The notes below the pieces were generated by a model. It did no database searches. It saw only the letters and a list, made by a program, of their open reading frames with translations, and was not told where the DNA came from. A program made the position numbers and the translations under genes. Positions 56,991 to 64,000 of a DNA stretch of 64,000 nt are shown one piece after another (positions within the stretch are counted from its first letter, which is position 1; the number at the start of each line of letters is the position of its first letter). Source of the DNA: CAZAMI01 sp964627805 (GTDB lineage: Archaea > Thermoproteota > Thermoprotei_A > Sulfolobales > NBVN01). The stretch lies in NCBI GenBank assembly GCA_964627805.1, contig CAZVLA010000013.1:1-64000 (forward strand), read 5' to 3'.

Positions 56991-57025
56991 TACACAACCT
57001 AAACTAGTGGAAAGGTGAGCATATT

Positions 57026-58345
57026 ATGAGTAGGCCTAAGAAGGAACATCTAAACCTCGTAGTAATAGGGCATGTAGACCACGGTAAGAGTACATTAGTA
57101 GGTCATATGTTACTAAAGCTAGGAGCCATTGATGAGAAGACCGTTAAGGAAGTTGAGGAAATGGCTAAGAAATTAGGTAAGGAATCCGAGAAGTATGCTT
57201 GGTTCCTAGATAAGCTTAAGGAAGAGCGTGAGAGAGGTCTAACCATATCACTATCATTCATGAAGTTCGAGACACCTAAGTACTACTGGACAATAATTGA
57301 CGCACCCGGTCATAGGGACTTCGTTAAGAACATGATAACGGGTGCGAGCCAAGCAGACGTAGCTCTATTGGTGGTATCCGCTAAGACAGGAGAGTTTGAG
57401 GCAGGTATGAGTAGGGAAGGTCAGACTATGGAGCACATAATACTAGCTAGGACTATGGGTATTAGCCAGATGGTAGTAGCCGTTACTAAGATGGACATAA
57501 CGGATCCACCATGGAGTCAGAAGAGATACAACCAAGTAGTAGCTGTACTCAAGAAGTTCATGAAGAGCTTAGGGTATAAGGTTGATCAAATACCATTCGT
57601 ACCCGTATCAGGGTGGACCGGAGACAACATAATAGAGCCATCACCTAACATGCCTTGGTACAAAGGGCCTACATTAGTTCAGGCTCTAGACTCAGTTCAG
57701 CCACCACCTAAGCCTATTGATAAGCCATTAAGGATACCAATTCAGGAGGTCTACAGTATTTCAGGAGTAGGTACGGTACCTGTAGGTAGGGTTGAGTCAG
57801 GTAGGTTAAGGGTTAAGGATAAGGTAGTATTCATGCCTCCAGCAGTAGTTGGTGAGGTAAGATCCATAGAAATGCATCACGAGAGACTTGAGGAGGCAAT
57901 ACCGGGTGATAACATAGGATTCAACGTTAAGGGAGTATCTAAGACTCAGATAAGGAGGGGTGACGTCTGCGGGCACTTAACTAACCCACCAACCGTAGCT
58001 GAGGAATTCACAGCTAGAGTATACGTAGTATGGCACCCAACAGCTATTCATGTAGGGTACACACCAGTAATTCACGCGCATACAGCATCAATAGCTGCTA
58101 GAATAGTTGAGATAGTGGGTAAGCTAGACCCTAGAACCGGTAAGATCGCCGAGAAGAATCCACAGTTCGTAAAAGCCGGTGAGTCAGCTATTATGAGGTT
58201 TAAGCCCATAAAGCCTATGGCTGTAGAGAAGTACAGTGAATTCCCAGCACTAGGTAGGTTCGCTATGAGGGACATGGGTAAGACCGTAGGTATAGGTATC
58301 ATAATGGACATAAAGCCGGCTAAGATAGAGATTAAAGCTAAGTAA
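57026..58345 (+). CDS. tuf: Translation elongation factor EF-1 alpha
   Basis: 439 aa GTPase delivering aminoacyl-tRNA. G1 GHVDHGKST, G2 ERGLTI, G3 DAPGHRDF, G4 TKMD, then the two beta-barrel domains. No insertion or intein. Confidence 0.98.
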   Translation: MSRPKKEHLNLVVIGHVDHGKSTLVGHMLLKLGAIDEKTVKEVEEMAKKLGKESEKYAWFLDKLKEERERGLTISLSFMKFETPKYYWTIIDAPGHRDFVKNMITGASQADVALLVVSAKTGEFEAGMSREGQTMEHIILARTMGISQMVVAVTKMDITDPPWSQKRYNQVVAVLKKFMKSLGYKVDQIPFVPVSGWTGDNIIEPSPNMPWYKGPTLVQALDSVQPPPKPIDKPLRIPIQEVYSISGVGTVPVGRVESGRLRVKDKVVFMPPAVVGEVRSIEMHHERLEEAIPGDNIGFNVKGVSKTQIRRGDVCGHLTNPPTVAEEFTARVYVVWHPTAIHVGYTPVIHAHTASIAARIVEIVGKLDPRTGKIAEKNPQFVKAGESAIMRFKPIKPMAVEKYSEFPALGRFAMRDMGKTVGIGIIMDIKPAKIEIKAK

Positions 58346-58448
58346 AATACCACGTATTTTATTACCTAAAATATAAAAAGCATAATAAACCATAATTTCT
58401 GAGGTATTAACTTAAAAACCCCACAAACTACTCAAGGAGGGGATTGGG

Positions 58449-58760
58449 GTGAGTAGTAGAGTAAGGATAAGACTATGGAGCACCAACGTCGATCACCTCA
58501 ATGAAGTTGTCAAGCAATTAGTTGAGATAGCTAAGAAAGCAGGCGTTGAAGTCAGGGGCCCGGTGCCGTTACCTACTAAGAGACTGGTAGTGCCTGTGTT
58601 AGTACCTCCGCACGGTGAGGGCACTAAGGTCTACGAAAAGTGGGAGATGAGAATCCATAAGAGATTAATAGACATAACAGCTGATGAAAGAGTAATGAAG
58701 CAGATAATGCGTGTTAAGGTACCCGATGACGTTTACATAGAGCTAGAATTACTTAGGTAA
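58449..58760 (+). CDS. rps10: Ribosomal protein S10
   Basis: 103 aa. RVRIRLWSTNVDHLNEVV, then VRGPVPLPTKRL and the C-terminal IHKRLIDITADERV. GTG start after GGAGGGGATTGGG, in its conserved place after EF-1alpha. Confidence 0.96.
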   Translation: MSSRVRIRLWSTNVDHLNEVVKQLVEIAKKAGVEVRGPVPLPTKRLVVPVLVPPHGEGTKVYEKWEMRIHKRLIDITADERVMKQIMRVKVPDDVYIELELLR

Positions 58761-58853
58761 TAAACTACGGCTAAATTAAAGTGTAATATCCTTCTTCATG
58801 ATCTGTTAATAAGGGTAAAATTAGAAAACCCTTGAACTTAAGTCATTAGTGGG

Positions 58854-58940
58854 GCCGGGGTGCCCGAGCGGCCTAAGGGGCCGGCCTGGAGAGCCGGTGG
58901 GCGTCAGCCCGCGCGGGTTCGAATCCCGCCCCCGGCGCCA
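58854..58940 (+). tRNA. tRNA-Ser (anticodon GGA)
   Basis: Class II tRNA. Acceptor GCCGGGG/CCCCGGC, anticodon stem CCGGC/GCCGG with loop CTGGAGA, long variable arm GGGCG-TCA-GCCC-like, T loop TTCGAAT, encoded CCA. No intron. Confidence 0.97.
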
Positions 58941-59031
58941 CTTCATGGTACTTAGTCACTAATTACTTACGTGTCTTTGCTTACTTTTATTAATCGTTAG
59001 TTGTGATGTCCTTTTTAAGTTTCATTAATTT

Positions 59032-59045
59032 AAAGCTTAAATACC
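59032..59045 (+). promoter_or_regulatory. TATA-box promoter of the rps13 operon
   Basis: AAAGCTTAAATACC, a BRE/TATA element about 42-55 bases ahead of the rps13 ATG, opening the S13-S4-S11-RpoD run. Confidence 0.5.
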
Positions 59046-59086
59046 CTGTGAAGTAAGGTTGGTAGGTATTGGGTGGTGTTGAGGTC

Positions 59087-59539
59087 ATGAGTGAGGGTAC
59101 GTCGTTTAGGCATATCGTGAGGATCGCTGGTGTTGATGTGGAGGGTGATTTATTACTCCCTTATGGGTTAGCTAAGATTAAGGGAGTTGGTTATAACCTA
59201 GGACTAGCTATAGTTAGGGTATTAGGTTACGACCCTAATATGAGGGTTGGTTACTTAACTGATGAGGATGTTAAGAAGATTGAGGAAGTAATTCAGAATC
59301 CACTTAAGTTCGGGATACCTCCTTGGTTCTTAAATAGGAGGAAAGATTACGTAACTGGTGAGGATAAGCACTTAGTAGGTGCAGATTTAATATTTGCTGC
59401 AAGGCAGGACATCGAGCGTGAAATGAGGATAAAGTCATGGAGAGGTATAAGGCATTCATTAGGACTTAAGGTTAGGGGTCAGAGAACCCATACCACAGGT
59501 AGGTTTGGACCGACCGTAGGTGTCAGTAGGAGGAGGTGA
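59087..59539 (+). CDS. rps13: Ribosomal protein S13
   Basis: 150 aa from ATG 59087 (MSEGTSFRHIVRIAGVDV), chosen over an upstream TTG because GAGGT precedes it and it matches the family start. C-terminal SLGLKVRGQRTHTTGR motif. Confidence 0.95.
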   Translation: MSEGTSFRHIVRIAGVDVEGDLLLPYGLAKIKGVGYNLGLAIVRVLGYDPNMRVGYLTDEDVKKIEEVIQNPLKFGIPPWFLNRRKDYVTGEDKHLVGADLIFAARQDIEREMRIKSWRGIRHSLGLKVRGQRTHTTGRFGPTVGVSRRR

Positions 59540-59544
59540 TGTAG

Positions 59545-60081
59545 GTGGGAGATCCTAAGAAACCACGTAAGAAGTGGGAAAGACCAGGTCACCCATGGAT
59601 TAAGCAGAGACTTATTGAGGAGATGGAGTTAGTGGGTACTTACGGACTAAGGAATAAGAGGGAATTATGGAAAGCACAGACACTACTTAGGAGGATTAGG
59701 GAGAGGGCTAGATCCCTACTCTCACTGCCACCCGATGTTAGAGCAGTAAAGGAGAGGGAACTAATTAAGAAACTTTATAGGATGGGTATACTTGAGAGTG
59801 AGAACGTAACCTTAGATGAGGTATTAGGACTTAATGTATCAGCAATACTTGAGAGGAGATTACAGACCATAGTGTATAGGAAGGGACTAGCTAAGACAAT
59901 ACATCAGGCAAGGCAACTAATAGTTCATGGACACATAGCCATCGGTGGTAGGAGGGTACAGTCACCTGGATACTTAGTCAGTAGGGATGAAGAGGAACTA
60001 ATAGACTACGCACCTACATCACCCTTTAGGGAGAAGAGGGAGTTAGTCCAAGGTCAGTCAGTCGGGAGTCAAACCCCATGA
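59545..60081 (+). CDS. rps4: Ribosomal protein S4
   Basis: 178 aa. Archaeal start PKKPRKKWERPGHPW; S4 RNA-binding domain LERRLQTIVYRKGLAKTIHQ, then RQLIVHGHIAIGGRRV. GTG start 5 bases after S13. Confidence 0.96.
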   Translation: MGDPKKPRKKWERPGHPWIKQRLIEEMELVGTYGLRNKRELWKAQTLLRRIRERARSLLSLPPDVRAVKERELIKKLYRMGILESENVTLDEVLGLNVSAILERRLQTIVYRKGLAKTIHQARQLIVHGHIAIGGRRVQSPGYLVSRDEEELIDYAPTSPFREKRELVQGQSVGSQTP

Positions 60082-60092
60082 GGTGATGCTGT

Positions 60093-60494
60093 ATGGCGTT
60101 CACATCACGTGAGATTAAGTGGGGTGTGGCACATATATTCTCCTCATTTAATAACACTATAGTACACATAACCGACTTAAGCGGGGCTGAAACAGTCTCT
60201 AGATGGTCCGGAGGTATGGTGGTAAGAGCTGATAGAGAGAAGCCGTCGCCCTACGTGGCAATGATGATAGCTTACAGAGCAGCTCAGGAAGCTATGGAGA
60301 AGGGAATAATGGCTATACATATAAAGGTGAGGGGACCCGGAGGTCATGGACCCAAAATACCTGGACCCGGGGCTCAAGCAGCCATTAGAGCATTAGCTAG
60401 GGCTGGATTCATTATAGGTAGGATAGAGGATGTAACGCCGATACCTCACGACACCACTAGGAGACCTGGAGGTAGGCGTGGTAGGAGAGTGTAA
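60093..60494 (+). CDS. rps11: Ribosomal protein S11
   Basis: 133 aa. WGVAHIFSSFNNTIVHITDL, VRGPGGHGPKIPGPGAQA, and the end PHDTTRRPGGRRGRRV. Conserved S13-S4-S11-RpoD order. Confidence 0.97.
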   Translation: MAFTSREIKWGVAHIFSSFNNTIVHITDLSGAETVSRWSGGMVVRADREKPSPYVAMMIAYRAAQEAMEKGIMAIHIKVRGPGGHGPKIPGPGAQAAIRALARAGFIIGRIEDVTPIPHDTTRRPGGRRGRRV

Positions 60495-60505
60495 GGTGTT
60501 TCAAC

Positions 60506-61363
60506 ATGTCTAGTAGAAATAGTGCTGATGTTGAGATCATTGAAGCTAGCGAGAATAAACTGAAACTATTATTTAAGAACGTGCCCCTAGCTATCGTTAA
60601 TGCCATTAGGAGAGCCGCGTACGAGGAAGTACCTACTATGGCTGTTGATTATGTAGTATTTAGAACTAATACAACCTCCCTCCACGATGAAATAATAGCT
60701 CATAGATTAGCAATGATACCCCTAAGGTCCGAGGAAGCGATTAGGAAGTACAGAAGTCCTGAAGAGTGCGTAGGCGGTGAGGAGGCTTTCTATAAAGAGG
60801 GGTGTTATGTAACACTTTACTTAGAAGCGGAGACGGGTGAGGATGAGAAGAAGGTTGTTTACTCTAGCGAGTTAAGACCTCTAGACGATCCTAACGTAGT
60901 TCCTGTATACAGTAACATACCAATAGTTGTCCTAGGACCTAATCAGAGAATATGCTTAGAAGCTAAGGCAAGACTCGGTAGGGGTAAGGAACATATTAAA
61001 TGGTCACCAGTAACGGTGGCTGTATCGACGTACGTACCAGTAATCGAGATAGATAGTAGTAAATGCGTTGGTTGCGGTGAATGCATCGTAGTATGTCCTA
61101 AGGGAGCCTTAACGACAGGCGATGAGGGTAAGCCCATACCAAACCCTGATAAATGTAACCTATGTAGGCAGTGTGTTAAGGCATGTCAGTATGACGCTAT
61201 AAATCTTAAATGGAGAGAAGATGAATACTACCTAATGATTGAGTCCTCAGGAGCCTTAAGACCTGAGACTATAATTTATGAGTCAGTCAAGGAGATAATT
61301 AAGAAAATAGATGAGTTAATGGATAATTTAAAATCCTTACCTAAGGATGTTAGGAGGGGGTAG
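60506..61363 (+). CDS. rpoD: RNA polymerase subunit D with an intact two-cluster ferredoxin domain
   Basis: 285 aa alpha-like subunit that dimerises with RpoL. VPLAIVNAIRRAAYEEVPT assembly block. The inserted ferredoxin domain has eight cysteines: C187, C190, C193, C197 and C217, C220, C223, C227, that is CX2CX2CX3C twice. Two 4Fe-4S clusters are predicted; many crenarchaeal RpoD keep fewer. Confidence 0.96.
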   Translation: MSSRNSADVEIIEASENKLKLLFKNVPLAIVNAIRRAAYEEVPTMAVDYVVFRTNTTSLHDEIIAHRLAMIPLRSEEAIRKYRSPEECVGGEEAFYKEGCYVTLYLEAETGEDEKKVVYSSELRPLDDPNVVPVYSNIPIVVLGPNQRICLEAKARLGRGKEHIKWSPVTVAVSTYVPVIEIDSSKCVGCGECIVVCPKGALTTGDEGKPIPNPDKCNLCRQCVKACQYDAINLKWREDEYYLMIESSGALRPETIIYESVKEIIKKIDELMDNLKSLPKDVRRG

Positions 61364-61366
61364 GGC

Positions 61367-61732
61367 ATGGTGCGGAGGACAGGACCTACTAACATAGTCA
61401 TAAGGAAACTAGTAAGGGAGTTACGCAAGTATGCTAGAACATATAACGCACCCATATGGTCCTATGTCGCCGATCTTATAGAAAGACCTACCAGGAGGAG
61501 AGTGGTTGTTAACGTTAGTAAGTTAAATAGATACTTAAGGAATGGAGAGGTTGCAGTAGTTCCTGGTAAGGTCTTGGGTGCTGGAAAATTAGAGAAGAAG
61601 GTTACGGTAGCCGCCATAAGCTTCTCTAAGTCAGCTCTTGAGAAAATTAAGGCTAGCGGTGGTTCAGCTTTATTTATTAGTGACTTAATTAGGGAGAACC
61701 CAAGAGGTAGTAGGGTGAGGGTAATAATATGA
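61367..61732 (+). CDS. rpl18e: Ribosomal protein L18e
   Basis: 121 aa, L15-like fold: RPTRRRVVVNVSKLNRYL, VVPGKVLGAGKLEKKVTV. ATG three bases after rpoD. Confidence 0.94.
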   Translation: MVRRTGPTNIVIRKLVRELRKYARTYNAPIWSYVADLIERPTRRRVVVNVSKLNRYLRNGEVAVVPGKVLGAGKLEKKVTVAAISFSKSALEKIKASGGSALFISDLIRENPRGSRVRVII

Positions 61733-62211
61733 CGTCTAAGTTAGGTAATGTTAAGGTGGATAGGACTGTTGTCATTGACGCAGAAGGAGCTATACTGGGT
61801 AGGTTAGCTAGTGTAGTCGCCAAGCTATTGCAGGAGGGATTCAGAGTGTATGTAGTTAATGCTGATAAAGCCGTAGTTAGCGGTGATAGATTAATGGTTA
61901 TTAAGTCATATCATATCTGGTTAGAAATCAAGACATTAAGGAACCCTCAGAAATCATCACCAAAGAGACCAAGATCTCCAGAGGCGATAATTAAGCGTGC
62001 AGTTAAAGGTATGCTACCTAAGGATAATTGGAAAGGCATCGAAGCCTTAAAGAGATTAAAGGTCTTCGTAGGTATACCTAAGGAATTAAAGAATAAGGAA
62101 TTCATTCGTATTCCCGAAGCAGATAAATCAAGGTTAAGAGGTGATTACATAACCGTAGCTGAAATAGCTAAATCTATGGGGTGGAAGGGGTATGAGTGGG
62201 CAGGTAGGTAA
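61729..62211 (+). CDS. rpl13: Ribosomal protein L13
   Basis: 160 aa. VIDAEGAILGRLASVVAK, VVNADKAVVSGDRLMV and KRAVKGMLPKDNWKG. Overlaps L18e by 4 bases and S9 by 20. Confidence 0.95.
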   Translation: MTSKLGNVKVDRTVVIDAEGAILGRLASVVAKLLQEGFRVYVVNADKAVVSGDRLMVIKSYHIWLEIKTLRNPQKSSPKRPRSPEAIIKRAVKGMLPKDNWKGIEALKRLKVFVGIPKELKNKEFIRIPEADKSRLRGDYITVAEIAKSMGWKGYEWAGR

Positions 62212-62608
62212 GATAGTCATCGCTACGGGTAAGAGAAAAACATCAATAGCTAGAGCAGTTATTAAGCCAGGTAAGGGTAGAGTATGGATTAATGGAATAC
62301 CATTAGAGATCTACCCAATAGAGATGGCTAGGCTAAAGATGATGGAGCCATTACTCCTTGCGGGTAAGGAGATATGGAATTCAGTCGATATTAAGGTTAA
62401 TGTAAGGGGAGGTGGTGTAATGTCTCAAGCGGAGGCTGTTAGATCAGCAATAGCTAGGGGCTTAGTTGCGTATACAGGTAGTGAGTTACTTAAGAGGATA
62501 TATAAGGAGTACAGTAGGCCTATGTTAGTGAATGATCCTAGGAGGACAGAGCCTGAGAAGTGGATGAGGTATAGCGCTAGGAGATGGAGGCAAAAGTCCT
62601 ATAGGTGA
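62192..62608 (+). CDS. rps9: Ribosomal protein S9
   Basis: 138 aa. IATGKRKTSIARAVIKPG, GGGVMSQAEAVRSAIARGL, and the basic tail RRWRQKSYR, which reaches the P site. Confidence 0.96.
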   Translation: MSGQVGKIVIATGKRKTSIARAVIKPGKGRVWINGIPLEIYPIEMARLKMMEPLLLAGKEIWNSVDIKVNVRGGGVMSQAEAVRSAIARGLVAYTGSELLKRIYKEYSRPMLVNDPRRTEPEKWMRYSARRWRQKSYR

Positions 62609-62614
62609 TGGGGC

Positions 62615-62818
62615 ATGGTACTCTTCCCAGTTAGGTGCTTCACATGCGGTGCAGTAATAGGTGATAAGTGGGAGGAATTTATTAAGAGAGTAAAGGCTGG
62701 TGAAAGCCCTAAGAAGGTACTTGACGACCTAGGTATTAGGAGGTACTGCTGTAGACGCATGTTCATATCACATGTTAACCTTATAGATGAGATAATATAC
62801 TACTCTAGGAAGGTGTGA
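62615..62818 (+). CDS. rpoN: RNA polymerase subunit N
   Basis: 67 aa zinc-bundle protein, Rpb10 homologue: FPVRCFTCGAVIGDKW, then RRYCCRRMFISHV carries the second cysteine pair. rpoK and enolase, often next in other archaea, are absent here. Confidence 0.95.
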   Translation: MVLFPVRCFTCGAVIGDKWEEFIKRVKAGESPKKVLDDLGIRRYCCRRMFISHVNLIDEIIYYSRKV

Positions 62819-62820
62819 TT

Positions 62821-63456
62821 ATGCAGGACACATCAAGAGGTAGGTCAGCTGCGGTTGAGTTGCTTGTTCCGTTAAACGTGTACCTAGAGGCGGGTGTCCA
62901 CATAGGTACCTACATATGTACTAAACACATGAAGAGGTTCGTATATAAGCAGAGGCCTGACGGACCTTACATACTTGATATACGTAAGGTCGATGAGAGA
63001 ATAAGAATCGCTGCTAAGTTTCTCGCAAGGTATAAGCCAGAGACGATATTAGCTGTATCAGCGCGTCAATACGGCTTCACCCCCGTTAGGAAGTTCTCTG
63101 AGTACGTAGGGTGTAAGTACATTATCGGTAGGTTCATACCGGGAACCCTAACTAACCCGCACTTAGATATTTACGTAGAGCCCGACGTACTACTAGTTAC
63201 CGATCCTAGAGTTGATCAGCAAGCAATTATTGAAGCATCGAGGGTAGGCATACCTGTCGTGGCTATTGCTAGTACCGACGCTAAGCTAAGCTACATAGAT
63301 GTAGTAATTCCAGGCAACAATAAAGGTAGGAAGTCCTTAGCTACTATATACTGGTTACTAACTAGGCAAGTACTTAGAGAACGTGGCGTAATAGCTCCTG
63401 ACGGAGACTTACAGGAAGGTCCTGAAGCATTCGAAACTAAGATCGTTCATAGGTGA
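62821..63456 (+). CDS. rps2: Ribosomal protein S2
   Basis: About 211 aa. VYLEAGVHIGTYICTKHM, then RQYGFTPVRKF, RFIPGTLTNPHLDIY and LVTDPRVDQQAI. ATG 62821 preferred; GTG 62815 overlaps rpoN. Confidence 0.95.
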   Translation: MQDTSRGRSAAVELLVPLNVYLEAGVHIGTYICTKHMKRFVYKQRPDGPYILDIRKVDERIRIAAKFLARYKPETILAVSARQYGFTPVRKFSEYVGCKYIIGRFIPGTLTNPHLDIYVEPDVLLVTDPRVDQQAIIEASRVGIPVVAIASTDAKLSYIDVVIPGNNKGRKSLATIYWLLTRQVLRERGVIAPDGDLQEGPEAFETKIVHR

Positions 63457-63481
63457 TTTTAAGTAAAGGGGAAATCAATCT

Positions 63482-64000
63482 GTGGCTAGCTTATCTGTAA
63501 GAGCACGTGGTTACCTACTAATTAATTACGTACCTGCACTATATAGGGACAATCCCCTCGTAGTAATCCCAACAACATCGCATACACACATAAGGATTAA
63601 ATTAAGTGCCCTACCCAATGAAGGAGTAAGTGACGACGTTAATGTAAGTATTCAAGCACCCTTACCCAACGACTTAACGAAAGCGTGTTCGGACTTAATA
63701 AGGGAATTCGTAATTAAAGTATTTAATGAGGTTGGATTTAGGGGTAACGTAAGTATTAAGGTAAGTTCTAGTAAACCCCAACAACTTAAGCTAATCTACG
63801 TACTAACCACTAATTACTTAATTAATCTATTATGCGGTGAATTAACTAAGGAATTGATAGATTCTATATGTTCACTCGATAAGCTACTGAAATTAGGTAA
63901 TGATGTGTTAGCTTTAAGATACACTACACTCTGTAGAGGTAGGCCTATGATATGGAGATTAGGTGAGGGGTATTTATGCCACGAATCTAAGGTAGTCGTG
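63482..64000 (+). CDS. GHMP-kinase-like protein, divergent, cut by the window edge
   Basis: At least 173 aa, open to the end. The start VASLSVRARGYLLINYVPAL looks like the first strands of a mevalonate-kinase-type GHMP fold, where VRAPGKLLLFGEH is expected. The APGK and GEH residues are not kept. The usual archaeal neighbour after S2 includes mevalonate kinase, which supports a degenerate relative. The phosphate loop should lie near residues 90-120, yet no PXXXGLGSS is visible. Function unproven. Confidence 0.4.
   Translation, partial: MASLSVRARGYLLINYVPALYRDNPLVVIPTTSHTHIRIKLSALPNEGVSDDVNVSIQAPLPNDLTKACSDLIREFVIKVFNEVGFRGNVSIKVSSSKPQQLKLIYVLTTNYLINLLCGELTKELIDSICSLDKLLKLGNDVLALRYTTLCRGRPMIWRLGEGYLCHESKVVV

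Overview
The window reads as a chromosome segment of a hyperthermophilic crenarchaeon (Thermoproteota). Evidence: RNA polymerase with an intact rpoB and split rpoA1/rpoA2, TopoVI, a B-family replicative polymerase of PolB1 type, r-proteins S25e and L35Ae, a catalytically dead proteasome beta paralogue, an aKMT-type protein lysine methyltransferase, a Ced-type DNA import locus, tRNA genes with encoded CCA, a tRNA with an intron outside the anticodon loop, and several box C/D guide RNAs. Base composition is AT-rich in genes and GC-rich in tRNAs. Genes are dense, often overlap by 4 to 50 bases, and frequently use GTG or TTG starts. The order within the class cannot be fixed from the sequence alone. 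Layout: 0-7.6 kb holds mtnA (frameshifted, on -), then a + strand run of tRNA endonuclease structural subunit, hisS, deoxyhypusine synthase, top6B, top6A and deoC. 7.6-13.8 kb is a - strand block: three tandem CBS-domain proteins, an Rqc2/NFACT protein, a methyltransferase and two unknowns. 13.9-21.1 kb holds nucleotide and repair functions (dcd, thyX, ATP-dependent ligase, family 4 UDG), AMMECR1, Mut7-C nuclease, L35Ae and S25e. After a 510-base gap come trmI, a hydantoinase-like/DUF917 pair, tRNA-Arg(GCG) and polB1. 28-33 kb holds a CinA-like protein, a CDP-alcohol transferase, aKMT, a large PAPS-reductase-like/ferredoxin fusion and a glycosyltransferase. 33.9-35.8 kb is cedA1-cedA-cedA2. 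35.8-42 kb carries RibK, endonuclease V, the inactive proteasome beta, DUF504, Nog1, DUF72, AbrB and a PLP decarboxylase. leuS, a small membrane protein and tRNA-Lys(TTT) follow. 46.6-64 kb is the conserved expression block: rpoH-rpoB-rpoA1-rpoA2-rpl30e-nusA-rps12, a BFN nuclease on the opposite strand, rps7-tuf-rps10, tRNA-Ser(GGA), rps13-rps4-rps11-rpoD-rpl18e-rpl13-rps9-rpoN-rps2, and a truncated GHMP-kinase-like gene at the edge. Most notable: (i) seven candidate box C/D sRNAs, five with near-ideal spacing; (ii) polB1 and leuS have no ATG/GTG/TTG upstream of conserved N-terminal sequence and appear to start at ATT; (iii) one missing base splits mtnA; (iv) a 20-nt tRNA-Lys intron in the variable region, in a genome with a non-catalytic endonuclease subunit gene; (v) a complete cedA1-cedA-cedA2 set with an extracellular beta-domain insert in CedA. 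No insertion sequences, CRISPR arrays or prophage genes were seen.
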